Part shown: positions 29,003 to 37,030 of the stretch, piece by piece
How the letters are laid out: each line of letters starts with the position of its first letter
How positions within the stretch are numbered: position 1 is the stretch's first letter
Assembly (NCBI GenBank): GCA_001874365.1
Contig: MPDF01000004.1
Span: 32,001 to 70,114 of the forward strand
Direction: 5' to 3'
Source of the DNA: Gammaproteobacteria bacterium MedPE
Lineage (GTDB): Bacteria > Pseudomonadota > Gammaproteobacteria > Enterobacterales > Psychrobiaceae
DNA length: 38,114 nucleotides
Notes under the pieces: model-generated
The model's input: the letters and a program-made list of their open reading frames with translations, nothing else
The model's database searches: none
Told to the model about the DNA's origin: nothing
Made by a program: the position numbers and the translations under genes

Positions 29003-29754
29003 TGGTCTTGAGGCGTCAGCGGCAACACGACATTACGTTTGTTAATTGCCGCAGTGATCGCAGGCACTAAGTGAGCGTGTTTCTTATGAAGATAATGTAT
29101 CAAATTGATATGTTTTAGCATGGGAGACACGCGTTTAATGTTGTTATTACTAAAGTGAGTCGCAATTATTTCATCGGCACGTTGCTCTGTACTTAGAACG
29201 TAGTCGACACGATCTAAAGTAAGTAATTTAAACTTATTGAGTGTGCCACCAACGCGCAATACATAGCGAGGAAATTGATCAACGAATCGCTCTTCCCATT
29301 GAACACCACGATGCATTCCAACGTTAAATCGTAAAATATCTTCAGGTCGTTTAAAGTCTGTTTTCCCATTAATAGTATAGGCGTAGGCAGAAAGCTGATA
29401 CAACGTGATGGGAATAGGAATTAAATTAGGGTAGATTTCATCTATTCCTTCGATACGTAGTAATTCACCATCGACGTTACCTTGATTGCTAAAAATTAAC
29501 GATCGCTTTGATGGCAAGGCCATAACTTCTAATTCAATGCCTAGTTCGCGATAAATTGGTGATAAGAAATTAAAAACGTGCTGCTGGATTTCACTGGTTT
29601 TTATTTGACCAAGCGTTATTTTATCTGGGAAGTCGATTTCTTGTGCTGATGTTATCGCTGTTGATAATTGAGGTGTAGTCATTTTGGCAGAAGCGAAAGG
29701 GGAGCCAGTGCTTAAACACAGAAATAATATACTGCCCATGATGAATCGCGTCAT
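28999..29754 (-). CDS. orphan periplasmic substrate-binding protein (family 3-like)
   Basis: A 251-residue protein with a Sec signal peptide at about residues 1-23 (hydrophobic [11 protein letters not shown], cleavage after ASA). The mature part has the general pattern of an extracellular solute-binding protein family 3 fold: [11 protein letters not shown] strand, [16 protein letters not shown], then [13 protein letters not shown], and a late SMLK-like helix region. I cannot tell the ligand. No ABC permease or sensor kinase is next to it, so it may supply a distant system or act alone. GGAG lies eight bases before the ATG on the minus strand. It converges with hpt with a 4-base overlap and diverges from yadG across a 430-base region containing a Pho box. 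Confidence 0.7.
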   Translation of the reverse strand: MTRFIMGSILFLCLSTGSPFASAKMTTPQLSTAITSAQEIDFPDKITLGQIKTSEIQQHVFNFLSPIYRELGIELEVMALPSKRSLIFSNQGNVDGELLRIEGIDEIYPNLIPIPITLYQLSAYAYTINGKTDFKRPEDILRFNVGMHRGVQWEERFVDQFPRYVLRVGGTLNKFKLLTLDRVDYVLSTEQRADEIIATHFSNNNIKRVSPMLKHINLIHYLHKKHAHLVPAITAAINKRNVVLPLTPQDH

Positions 29755-29858
29755 TAATGTACTCCATTGTCATCTTTATCGATGTTACTGCATTCCTGTT
29801 GCACAATCTTAATCAATTTGTTGAGTAAACAAAACACCCTAGTTCAAATTTATTAGCA

Positions 29859-29876
29859 CCGTCATAAAAGTGTCAT
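29859..29876 (+). promoter_or_regulatory. Pho box (PhoB binding site)
   Basis: CCGTCATAAAAGTGTCAT has two 7-base direct repeats, CCGTCAT and GTGTCAT, each one base off CTGTCAT, with an AT-only 4-base spacer. This agrees at 16 of 18 positions with the Pho box. An AT-rich TATTTTTATA stretch starts nine bases later and could hold the -10. It points rightward, towards yadG 309 bases away. Confidence 0.65.
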
Positions 29877-30110
29877 AAATGCCTGTATTTTTATACCTGT
29901 TGTCATTAAAACTGAATGGCTTTAGTAAAGCGAGAAACTTGCTAAATGTTAGTCATAATACATATTGTAAAGTCATTCTAGGTAACGACTCCTACGTTAT
30001 CCTAATGTTCTACGTCTGTGTAGAAATTAATAAATACCTTATAGCAACGTACAACAGTATCGATACCTGAGTTTCATTGATGGTGGTGATTTATCTTTAT
30101 TGCTAAATCA

Positions 30111-30140
30111 TAGTCATTAATTCAAATAGTGGCGTATAAT
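30111..30140 (+). promoter_or_regulatory. predicted promoter of yadGH
   Basis: A perfect -10 TATAAT (30135-30140) lies 18 bases after TAGTCA (30111-30116). The -10 is bracketed by TGGCG (30130-30134) and CGCCA (30143-30147), an inverted repeat that could be an operator. The start point would be near 30147, leaving a leader of about 38 bases. Confidence 0.65.
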
Positions 30141-30184
30141 AGCGCCAAATTTTCCAGTCGTTTTTCTCAATCATTAGGAAATTC

Positions 30185-31096
30185 ATGAGCGCATTAAGTA
30201 TAAAAGGCCTGACTAAAACCTATAAAGGTGGTGTTGAGGCGTTGAAAGGTATTGATTTAACCGTTGAACAAGGCGATTTTTATGCTTTGTTAGGCCCAAA
30301 TGGCGCAGGTAAATCAACCACCATTGGTATTATCTCGTCACTCGTCAATAAAACCCAGGGCGATGTTGAAGTCTTTGGGTATAACCTAGATACCGATCTT
30401 GTCAAGGCAAAGCAACAAATAGGACTCGTTCCCCAAGAATTTAACTTCAATCAATTTGAGACAGTGTTACAGGTTGTCATGAATCAGGCTGGATACTACG
30501 GTGTAACGCGAAAGCTTGCTTTGGAACGTGCTCAGAAATATCTTACTGAATTAGATTTATGGGATAAACGAAATGCACGCTCAAGAGAATTATCTGGTGG
30601 TATGAAGCGTCGATTAATGATCGCAAGAGCGTTAATGCATGAGCCTCGTTTGCTTATTTTAGATGAGCCAACAGCGGGAGTTGATATAGAACTTCGCCGC
30701 TCAATGTGGGACTTCTTACAGCAGCTTAATGAGCAAGGCGTGACGATTATTTTAACAACACATTATCTCGAAGAAGCCGAGTCATTATGTCGCAACATTG
30801 GCATTATTGACCATGGAACTATTGTTCAAAATACCAGTATGAAGGCGTTGTTATCTCAATTAAACATTGAGACATTTGTTCTTGATATTAACCCTGTAGA
30901 AAATGACGTGTCATTGTCAGGGTTTGAAACTCGTTTGTTGGACGACCATACATTAGAGGTCGACGTCGAGCAGGGCCATGAGCTCAATACATTATTTACC
31001 GAGCTTTCCAAGCATGGCATTACAGTAATGAGTATGCGTAATAAAGCCAATCGTTTAGAAGAATTATTTCTTCGTTTAGTTAATCAAACGCGCTAG
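30185..31096 (+). CDS. yadG: ABC transporter ATP-binding protein, YadG family
   Basis: A 303-residue ABC ATPase. Walker A is G37-PNGAGKST45, the Q-loop is in VPQEFNFN, the signature is L136-SGGM140, Walker B is LLILDEPTAG with D160-E161, and the switch His is in TTHYLEEAE. The C-terminal 70 residues form an extra domain typical of exporter-type ATPases. Length matches E. coli YadG (308). With yadH, 10 bases downstream, it forms an ABC-2 exporter whose substrate is unknown. In E. coli the pair also lies near hpt, which supports the name. AGGAAA lies just before the ATG, and a good promoter is upstream. Confidence 0.92.
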   Translation: MSALSIKGLTKTYKGGVEALKGIDLTVEQGDFYALLGPNGAGKSTTIGIISSLVNKTQGDVEVFGYNLDTDLVKAKQQIGLVPQEFNFNQFETVLQVVMNQAGYYGVTRKLALERAQKYLTELDLWDKRNARSRELSGGMKRRLMIARALMHEPRLLILDEPTAGVDIELRRSMWDFLQQLNEQGVTIILTTHYLEEAESLCRNIGIIDHGTIVQNTSMKALLSQLNIETFVLDINPVENDVSLSGFETRLLDDHTLEVDVEQGHELNTLFTELSKHGITVMSMRNKANRLEELFLRLVNQTR

Positions 31097-31106
31097 GAGA
31101 GTCACT

Positions 31107-31874
31107 TTGTCTGCTAATTTTATTGCTTTAAAAAGCTTACTGACGAAAGAAATTAATCGTTTTACTCGCATCTGGTTGCAAACCTTAGTCCCGCCAGCAA
31201 TTACCATGAGTTTGTACTTTGTCATTTTTGGAACCTTAATTGGTGAGCGCATTGGCACTATGTCAGGGTTCAGTTACATGGAATTTATTGTTCCTGGCCT
31301 AATTATGATGTCGGTTATTACCAATTCGTATTCCAATGTGGCCTCGTCATTCTTTAGTTCTAAATTTCAGCGTAATGTTGAAGAGCTATTAGTTGCGCCA
31401 GTGCCAACGTGGATTATTATTGCTGGTTATGTTGGCGGTGGTGTTGCGCGAGGCTTGCTTGTTGGGTGTATTGTCACTGTGTTATCACTCTATTTTGTTA
31501 ACCTCAATATTGCTAATTTAGGTGTGTTATTAATTAGTGTTCTGTTTACATCGATTTTGTTTTCGCTGGGCGGTTTAATCAATGCTATTCTCGCAAAAAG
31601 CTATGATGACATCAGTATTATTCCAAATTTCGTTTTGACACCTCTGACTTATTTAGGCGGCGTCTTTTATTCGTTAACGTTACTTCCTGATTTTTGGCAG
31701 GGTGTGTCGAAAGCGAATCCGATTGTTTATATGATTAATACGTTCAGATATGGTTTCTTAGGCGTGACTGATATTCCACTGGTGTATTCTTTCTCGATTA
31801 TTTTCTTATTTGTTGCGGCTTTGTTTAGTCTTGCGTATTGGATGATTTCTCGCGGTTACGGTTTACGTTCTTAG
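31107..31874 (+). CDS. yadH: ABC-2 type transporter permease, YadH family
   Basis: A 255-residue membrane protein with about six hydrophobic segments, the first after a cytoplasmic N-terminus of about 25 residues. RIWLQTLVPPAITMSLYFVIFG, MEFIVPGLIMMSVITNSY and the late TPLTYLGGVFYSLTLLP are typical ABC-2 permease segments. Length matches E. coli YadH (256). The start is TTG 31107: AGGAG at 31095-31099 lies seven bases before it and no in-frame ATG occurs near. The gene follows yadG after ten bases, and a methyltransferase gene starts nine bases after its stop, so all three are probably one operon. Confidence 0.92.
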   Translation: MSANFIALKSLLTKEINRFTRIWLQTLVPPAITMSLYFVIFGTLIGERIGTMSGFSYMEFIVPGLIMMSVITNSYSNVASSFFSSKFQRNVEELLVAPVPTWIIIAGYVGGGVARGLLVGCIVTVLSLYFVNLNIANLGVLLISVLFTSILFSLGGLINAILAKSYDDISIIPNFVLTPLTYLGGVFYSLTLLPDFWQGVSKANPIVYMINTFRYGFLGVTDIPLVYSFSIIFLFVAALFSLAYWMISRGYGLRS

Positions 31875-31883
31875 GATATTGAT

Positions 31884-32546
31884 ATGTCATTTGCAAACTC
31901 ACATGAAATTGTTACTAATCAAGAAGGGCTTAATGAAAACCTAGATGATATTGTCAATAAGCATTTAGCCCACGAATTTCGTAAACCGTATCAGCAACAT
32001 TCGATTGATGGTTTTAAAAGTGTTGAACAAGAAATTGCACGCGCTGGTAAACCTATCATATTTGATTCATGCTGCGGCGTTGGTGACAGTACAATAAATA
32101 TCGCACGTCAACATCCTGAGCATTTCGTTATTGGAATGGATAAGTCTGGTCATCGATTGAATAAAAACGAAGCTTACGAGCAACATGGCGTCGATAACTT
32201 TATGTTACTGAGAACCGATTTAAACGATTTTTGGCGACTGGCGTTAGAGGCCCAAATTAAGATTGATAAGCATTTTATTCTTTATCCAAACCCGTGGCCA
32301 AAAGCGAAACATATTCAACGTCGTTGGCACGGTAGTGCAGTGTTCCCAACTATCGTTGCACTTGGTGGTGAATTGGAAATGCGCAGTAACTGGCGCTTAT
32401 ACTTAGACGAATTTTCACAAGCGTTATCAATTGTCGGTAAATCGTCACTGGTCAAAGAGTTTGTGCCTGAGGCAACGATAACGCCGTTTGAACGGAAATA
32501 TCAGGCAAGTGGACAGGCGCTGTTTCAGTTAACAGCTCATCTGTAA
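31884..32546 (+). CDS. TrmB-like SAM-dependent methyltransferase
   Basis: A 220-residue class I methyltransferase. The SAM motif FDSCCGVGDSTINIA is at about residues 60-74 and the acidic MDKSGHRLNKNE at 85-96. YPNPWPKAKHIQRRWHG (134-150) closely resembles the catalytic and tRNA-binding segment FPDPWPK..H..RR of TrmB, the tRNA m7G46 methyltransferase. The rest is divergent, including a C-rich motif I, so this is probably a paralogue and not the housekeeping TrmB, whose substrate may be different. AGGAT lies before the ATG. It is nine bases after yadH and likely cotranscribed. It is followed by a MITE-like repeat and a terminator hairpin. Confidence 0.8.
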   Translation: MSFANSHEIVTNQEGLNENLDDIVNKHLAHEFRKPYQQHSIDGFKSVEQEIARAGKPIIFDSCCGVGDSTINIARQHPEHFVIGMDKSGHRLNKNEAYEQHGVDNFMLLRTDLNDFWRLALEAQIKIDKHFILYPNPWPKAKHIQRRWHGSAVFPTIVALGGELEMRSNWRLYLDEFSQALSIVGKSSLVKEFVPEATITPFERKYQASGQALFQLTAHL

Positions 32547-32548
32547 CT

Positions 32549-32639
32549 ATACCAAATCTGTTAAATAGATGATGGCGCTGGGCCTAGTACCAATAAATTT
32601 AGTCAGTACAAGTGATTAGCTAATTGCAAGAATTGGTAT
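32549..32639. repeat. 91-bp MITE-like element with 11-bp terminal inverted repeats
   Basis: The left end ATACCAAATCT (32549-32559) is the inverse of the right end AGAATTGGTAT (32629-32639) at 10 of 11 positions. The interior is AT-rich and non-coding. It lies three bases after the methyltransferase stop. A clear target-site duplication is not visible. Copies elsewhere in the genome would be needed to prove a mobile origin. Confidence 0.45.
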
Positions 32640-32651
32640 TGTCGACGTGAA

Positions 32652-32687
32652 AAGCTAGCATTGACGTTTAATGCTAGCTTGAGTTTT
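32652..32687. terminator. bidirectional terminator between the methyltransferase and pepB
   Basis: An 11-bp perfect stem, AAGCTAGCATT (32652-32662) with AATGCTAGCTT (32670-32680), has a 7-base loop. TTTT follows after GAG on the plus strand, and the stem ends in a short T run on the minus strand, so it could serve both converging transcripts. Confidence 0.75.
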
Positions 32688-32707
32688 ATACCTATTGCAA
32701 TTGGTAT
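32688..32707. repeat. 20-bp near-perfect palindrome before the pepB stop
   Basis: ATACCTATTG (32688-32697) and CAATTGGTAT (32698-32707) are inverse at 9 of 10 positions with no spacer. Its ends, ATACC and GGTAT, repeat the ends of the adjacent 91-bp element, so it may be a decayed relative. It ends three bases before the pepB stop. Confidence 0.5.
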
Positions 32708-32709
32708 TA

Positions 32710-34011
32710 TTAGGCTTGTTTTAACAACAATTGAGCAATGGTTTCTATACCTAAGCCGGTTGCGCCTGGCGACCATTTCGCGTTACCGCTGTCTTGGAAA
32801 CATGCCGCAAGGTCGAAGTGAATCCAACCTTTACCGTTATTTGGCACAAAGCGAGCTAGGAAGCCTGCCGCATTACTGGCGCCTGGTACGCCCATTTTAC
32901 TGGCACCTGTATTCGCAGTATCTGCGTAATGTGATGGGCACTCAAACATATGAAATGGTGCAAGAGGAAGTTGCCAGTTCAATTCATTAACGGTATCGCC
33001 ATGTGTTAGCGCGTGCGAGGCTAAGTCGTTATCTAACGAAAATACAGCATTATATTGCGTACCTACAGCCGTTAATGCTGCGCCTGTTAGTGTCGCGGCA
33101 TCGATAATTAATGGTGCACCACTTTCTCCGGCAGCCATTAAACCATCTGCTAATACTAAGCGGCCTTCGGCGTCAGTATTGAGGATTTCAACCGTCGTTC
33201 CATTTTTGTACGTAATGATATCGCCAAGTTTATAAGCCTCGCCATTAATCAGGTTTTCAGCACAACATAAAATAAGTTGTACACGCTTGCTTAATCCTTG
33301 GCTAATCGCGAGTGATAATGCGGCTGTAACAGTTGCAGCTCCGCCCATATCACATTTCATGGTCATCATGCCTGGGCCACTTTTGATGGTATAGCCACCG
33401 CTGTCAAAGGTGATACCTTTTCCAACTAACGCCGCGGCAACAGGTGATTCGTTATCGCCTGTTGGATTGTAATCTAATATCAGCATGGCAGGTACGCGTT
33501 TACTTGCGCGGCCAACGGTGTGAACACCGACCCAGCCAGCCTCTAATAATTCGTCGCCTTTAATTATTTGAGCGCTAACATATTCGCCACCGACACGGTT
33601 AATTTCTTTGATGGCGCTGTCAATCAGTGATTCTGGATAGACGTCTTCTGGGGCACCGTTAATTGCTGCTACAGCCCAATCACGTGATGCTTGACGCGCG
33701 TTTAAAATTGTTAATTGCGATGTCGGTGTGTTTTGTGCCCAATTTAAGTCTGATTTACCTTTTGAAACACTAAAGCCTTTGGCAAAGGCCCATTGATACG
33801 CTAGGCTCCAGTTGTCGCCTGCAAGTGATACATTGTTAATGCCTTGCGTTTGCAATCGTCGTGCGCCACGTTGAATTAATTCAAGTTGGTTTGCGTCATC
33901 ACCTGTCGCATGAATAGTCATGGCATCGCCATTACTCGTTAATAGGGCATTGTTGCCCCATTTTGCTTCGGCGGTGTCAAAAGAAAGTAAAATAGAGAGT
34001 GTTGAACTCAT
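32710..34011 (-). CDS. pepB: aminopeptidase B (PepB, M17 leucyl aminopeptidase family)
   Basis: A 433-residue cytoplasmic zinc or manganese aminopeptidase that removes N-terminal residues from peptides. The metal ligands are K198, D203, D221, D280 and E282, with spacings identical to those in leucine aminopeptidase, and the catalytic K210 and R284 are present. The signature NTDAEGRL is intact. The length (E. coli PepB 427, PepA 503) and strings such as FDSGGYTIK and CCAENLINGEAYKLGD favour PepB over PepA. AGGA lies nine bases before the ATG on the minus strand. It converges with the TrmB-like gene and diverges from the bPH2 gene pair. Confidence 0.93.
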   Translation of the reverse strand: MSSTLSILLSFDTAEAKWGNNALLTSNGDAMTIHATGDDANQLELIQRGARRLQTQGINNVSLAGDNWSLAYQWAFAKGFSVSKGKSDLNWAQNTPTSQLTILNARQASRDWAVAAINGAPEDVYPESLIDSAIKEINRVGGEYVSAQIIKGDELLEAGWVGVHTVGRASKRVPAMLILDYNPTGDNESPVAAALVGKGITFDSGGYTIKSGPGMMTMKCDMGGAATVTAALSLAISQGLSKRVQLILCCAENLINGEAYKLGDIITYKNGTTVEILNTDAEGRLVLADGLMAAGESGAPLIIDAATLTGAALTAVGTQYNAVFSLDNDLASHALTHGDTVNELNWQLPLAPFHMFECPSHYADTANTGASKMGVPGASNAAGFLARFVPNNGKGWIHFDLAACFQDSGNAKWSPGATGLGIETIAQLLLKQA

Positions 34012-34084
34012 GAATTATGTCCTGCTGAAATTGATGGAATTATCATTTATAGTGTGGCGATTATAACAATAAAAAGGCTTAGGC

Positions 34085-34627
34085 ATGGAACAATCTACGT
34101 TTTCGAATGAACCCTTATCAATCGAATCATTACCTGCGTATCAATCACAAGAAAGCACACCATTGGAGCCTGCTTATATTAAAGCGAATAATATACTTAG
34201 AATTGTCTCTTTTTCAGTAATTTTATTGATTATAGCGGTGATCAAATGGCAGCCTTTTTCTCCACTGTCAGCTGATGCATCGCACGTGTTTAGCATCATT
34301 CTTGCAGTCGCTGGTGCCATTAGTTTATTTGCCATTGTCATGGGGTATCTGTATGACAAAAATAAATCTTATACCCTACGAGAGCATGATATTAGTTTAT
34401 ATTCCGGTGTCATTTTCAAAAAAGTCACTATCCAGCCATTTTTACGCATTCAGCACATTGAGCTAAAGCGTGGGCCTATTGATCGCAAGTTAGACTTAGC
34501 AAGTATTCAGGTGTTTAGCGCTGGTGGCGCATTGCACACGTTTGAGCTTCCTGGGCTAACTCACGACGATGCGTTATCAATGCGTCAATATATACTTGAT
34601 CATAAGGATGTAACTGTTCATGGATAA
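34085..34627 (+). CDS. bPH2-domain (YdbS-like) membrane protein
   Basis: A 180-residue membrane protein with a cytoplasmic N-terminal tail of about 35 residues, two membrane segments (about 37-56 and 65-88), and a C-terminal bacterial PH domain (bPH2, formerly DUF304; about 90-178). The domain begins KSYTLREHDISLYSGVIFKK and includes RIQHIELKRGPIDRKLDLASIQVF, the pattern of YdbS. It overlaps the next gene, a larger YdbT-like protein, by eight bases, so the two are likely a complex. In B. subtilis the ydbST pair is linked to resistance against antimicrobial compounds; function in gammaproteobacteria is not known to me. AAGG at 34075-34078 is the likely ribosome site. Confidence 0.85.
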   Translation: MEQSTFSNEPLSIESLPAYQSQESTPLEPAYIKANNILRIVSFSVILLIIAVIKWQPFSPLSADASHVFSIILAVAGAISLFAIVMGYLYDKNKSYTLREHDISLYSGVIFKKVTIQPFLRIQHIELKRGPIDRKLDLASIQVFSAGGALHTFELPGLTHDDALSMRQYILDHKDVTVHG

Positions 34628-36152
34628 TTGGCAACGCGTTTCCAAGGTATCCATTGTCGATTATTTCGTTAAGAACTTGATACGACTAGTATCAACATCG
34701 ATTTATGCGATCCCAGCGATATGGGCGTCATCTGATACATTAAAAGAACACTTAGATTACGTTGTCTTGGGCGGGGGGGCTGTCATTTCGTTGCTGTTCG
34801 TTGCGGCGTTCTTGCAATATTTCTTTTTTAAATACCGTTTAAAAGAAGATAATATCGAAATCCACTCTGGCGTGCTGTTTAAGAAGCATCTCGATTTACC
34901 GTTCACTCGAGTACAAAACGTTAAGCTGATAACGCCTGTGTACTTTAGGCCTTTCGATTACACCACCATGGAGCTTGATACCGCGGGTAGTGCAAAAAAT
35001 GAAGCAAACATCGTTGCTGTACCAAAAGACAAAGCAAATGCAATGAAGCAGCAAATATTGGCTTATCAAGCGTTGCATCAAGCAGAAGAGCAGGTTGATG
35101 AGCAAAAAGAGAGTGATAAAGAAAGTGTTGCAAACGAGGCTGCTGTTGGTGATGAAAAACTATTGAATGAGCGCTCGCTACTTGATCTTGTTATCCACGG
35201 TTTAACTAATAATCGTGTCTTTTTCTTCTTAGCTATTTTAGCGCCGATGGCCGATAGTATTTTCGAATATGCGAATCAATTTTTGTTGAGTTTTGGTTTT
35301 GACGTAAAGGCATTTCTATTTGATGCTGAGCACCCGTGGTGGCAGTTGTCATTATACTTTATTGCATCTTTCATCATGGCTTATTTCATTGTTATGTTGA
35401 TATCAATACTAGGGGCAATAATTGCTTTTTATGGCTACAAATTAACAAAGCGAGATAATAATTATATTCAGCGCAGTGGCTTATTATCGATTCATGAAGT
35501 TGTGATGAAAAAGCCTCGTTTGCAAATGATTGTTCGCCAACAAGATTGGTTAGATGTATTAATTAAGCGCATTAACCTTAAGTTTGAGCAAATGGGTGGC
35601 TTGGAACGCCATCAGCAAAATAATGTTCGCAATAAGCTCATGGTGCCTTCGGTTAAAGAAAACGAATGCCGTGAATTAATTGATGAGATGTGGCCGACGA
35701 ACAAGATGACACAAGTCGACTATCAGCCGATATCTCAGCGCTTTATTGTACGAGGTATCGGTTTATTTATTACACCTATTACTTTGTTGCTGTGTGTTAT
35801 TGCTGTGGTCAGTGAACAATGGATAATAGTGCCGCCAGCTATCGTCTTTTTTGTGATTGCAAGTGGACTTATTTGGTGTCGTTGGAAACGCTGGGGTTAT
35901 GCAATGGATGACGAATATGTTTATGTACGCAAGGGATTACTCGGCGTTAACTATTACTGTTTCGCGATAGAAAAAACGCAAATGGTAAAGTTTAAACAAA
36001 GTATATTCCTAAGACGTCACAAATTATGTCATACAGCCTTTGTTACCGCGGCTAGTTCGCTTACGATTCCGTTTATTCCACAAGATATTGGTTGGCATTT
36101 AATGTCACAAAGCTTGTATAAAGTGGAATCGTTAAAGAAAAATTGGATGTAA
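34620..36152 (+). CDS. three-module bPH2-domain (YdbT-like) membrane protein
   Basis: A 510-residue protein built from three repeats of a membrane-helix pair followed by a bPH2 domain. Helices lie at about 18-40 and 46-70 (first), 195-215 and 237-270 (second), and 380-400 and 405-420 (third). The domains begin at YRLKEDNIEIHSGVLFKKH, YKLTKRDNNYIQRSGLL and YAMDDEYVYVRKGLLG, each followed by an arginine or lysine-rich Q-x-V/M-containing segment. A highly charged linker (about 155-180, Glu and Lys-rich) follows the first. It overlaps the YdbS-like gene by eight bases and ends three bases before sfsA. Its ligand and role are unknown. Confidence 0.87.
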   Translation: MDNWQRVSKVSIVDYFVKNLIRLVSTSIYAIPAIWASSDTLKEHLDYVVLGGGAVISLLFVAAFLQYFFFKYRLKEDNIEIHSGVLFKKHLDLPFTRVQNVKLITPVYFRPFDYTTMELDTAGSAKNEANIVAVPKDKANAMKQQILAYQALHQAEEQVDEQKESDKESVANEAAVGDEKLLNERSLLDLVIHGLTNNRVFFFLAILAPMADSIFEYANQFLLSFGFDVKAFLFDAEHPWWQLSLYFIASFIMAYFIVMLISILGAIIAFYGYKLTKRDNNYIQRSGLLSIHEVVMKKPRLQMIVRQQDWLDVLIKRINLKFEQMGGLERHQQNNVRNKLMVPSVKENECRELIDEMWPTNKMTQVDYQPISQRFIVRGIGLFITPITLLLCVIAVVSEQWIIVPPAIVFFVIASGLIWCRWKRWGYAMDDEYVYVRKGLLGVNYYCFAIEKTQMVKFKQSIFLRRHKLCHTAFVTAASSLTIPFIPQDIGWHLMSQSLYKVESLKKNWM

Positions 36153-36155
36153 ATA

Positions 36156-36863
36156 ATGCAGTTTAAAACCCCATTAAATAAAGCGCGACTCATCAAACGA
36201 TATAAGCGTTTTCTTGCAGACGTCGTATTAGAAGATGGTAGTGAAACCACTATTCATGTGGCAAATACCGGCGCAATGACAGGATGTGCTGAACCCGATG
36301 ATTGGGTTTGGTATAGCACGTCACCTAATCCAAAACGAAAATATCCCTTTAGTTGGGAGCTTACCCAAACTAAAACGGATCATTTTATTTGCGTCAATAC
36401 TATGCAAGCTAATACATTGGCCGAAGAAGCGATAGAAAATAAAACAATTTCTGAGTTGACTGGATATGGGCAATTAAAACGAGAAGTTAAATATGGTGAC
36501 GAAAACAGTAAAATTGATGTTTTATTGAGCGATAACAACAAGGTAGATTGCTTTGTTGAGGTAAAAAGCGTTACTTTATATAGAGAGAACGGTAAAGGCG
36601 CCTTTCCTGATGCGGTCACAACGCGTGGTCAAAAGCATTTACGTGAATTGATGGCTATCAGTCATGCAGGAAATAGAGCGGTTTTATTATTTATTGTTTT
36701 ACACAGTGGCATTGAAACAGTGACCTGTGCAAAAGATATTGACCCAAAATATGCGCAATTATTAGAACAAGCTGTTGCATCTGGTGTCGAAGTATTGGCG
36801 TATGGATGCTCAATGTCTAATGAATCATTGGTCGTTAATCGTTCATTACCCGTATTAATTTAA
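36156..36863 (+). CDS. sfsA: sugar fermentation stimulation protein SfsA
   Basis: A 235-residue protein (E. coli SfsA 234). It has an N-terminal OB-like part, [19 protein letters not shown] with [10 protein letters not shown], and a nuclease-like C-terminal part with [43 protein letters not shown], where D, E-x-K residues resemble a PD-(D/E)XK active site. The E. coli protein was named for effects on maltose use and binds DNA; its true activity is not settled. It lies three bases after the YdbT-like gene with only a weak ribosome site, so coupling is likely. sfsA-dksA-gluQ order is conserved with E. coli. Confidence 0.93.
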   Translation: MQFKTPLNKARLIKRYKRFLADVVLEDGSETTIHVANTGAMTGCAEPDDWVWYSTSPNPKRKYPFSWELTQTKTDHFICVNTMQANTLAEEAIENKTISELTGYGQLKREVKYGDENSKIDVLLSDNNKVDCFVEVKSVTLYRENGKGAFPDAVTTRGQKHLRELMAISHAGNRAVLLFIVLHSGIETVTCAKDIDPKYAQLLEQAVASGVEVLAYGCSMSNESLVVNRSLPVLI

Positions 36864-36866
36864 TCA

Positions 36867-36893
36867 GGGGCTTGAAAAATATAATTTCACCCC
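36867..36893 (+). terminator. weak hairpin after sfsA
   Basis: GGGG (36867-36870) and TGAAA pair with TTTCA and CCCC across an AT-rich loop, with a small internal mismatch. No T run follows. It may slow readthrough into dksA but is a poor intrinsic terminator. Confidence 0.3.
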
Positions 36894-36939
36894 CATAAAT
36901 GTAGCCAACAATTTAAGGCAATCTTAATCAAGTAATGAT

Positions 36940-36968
36940 TTGCCATTGCAAAGTTAATTTGCTATACA
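36940..36968 (+). promoter_or_regulatory. predicted promoter of dksA
   Basis: TTGCCA (36940-36945) and TATACA (36963-36968) are 17 bases apart, and TGC just before the -10 makes it an extended -10. A GC-rich CCGCGCC follows, a feature common at ppGpp-responsive promoters. The start would be near 36975, with a hairpin GCCTT (36975-36979 region) and AAGGC in the leader. Confidence 0.65.
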
Positions 36969-37030
36969 TACCGCGCCTTTTTTTTAAGGCAACGGACGTA
37001 GCGAACGTTGGCTAGGACAGGAGAAAGAAA

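Larger units (their letters stand above)
29755..30184. other. 430-bp intergenic region with Pho box and repeated GTCAT
   Basis: No supported protein gene is present. A 63-codon frame at 29879-30070 has no ribosome site and biased, atypical content. The region holds a Pho box (29859-29876), seven plus-strand GTCAT motifs (29769, 29861, 29872, 29902, 29952, 29972, 30113), an imperfect hairpin near 29980-30003 (AGGTAACG with CGTTATCCT), and the yadG promoter. It could encode a small RNA; this is inference. Confidence 0.5.

Noticed and set aside
29879-30070. 63-codon frame in the intergenic region before yadG
   Set aside because: No ribosome site. Its ATG lies between the Pho box and the likely start point, so it would not be on that transcript.
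32661-32990. 109-codon frame antisense to pepB
   Set aside because: It covers the terminator hairpin and the coding end of pepB. The translation has no recognisable domain.
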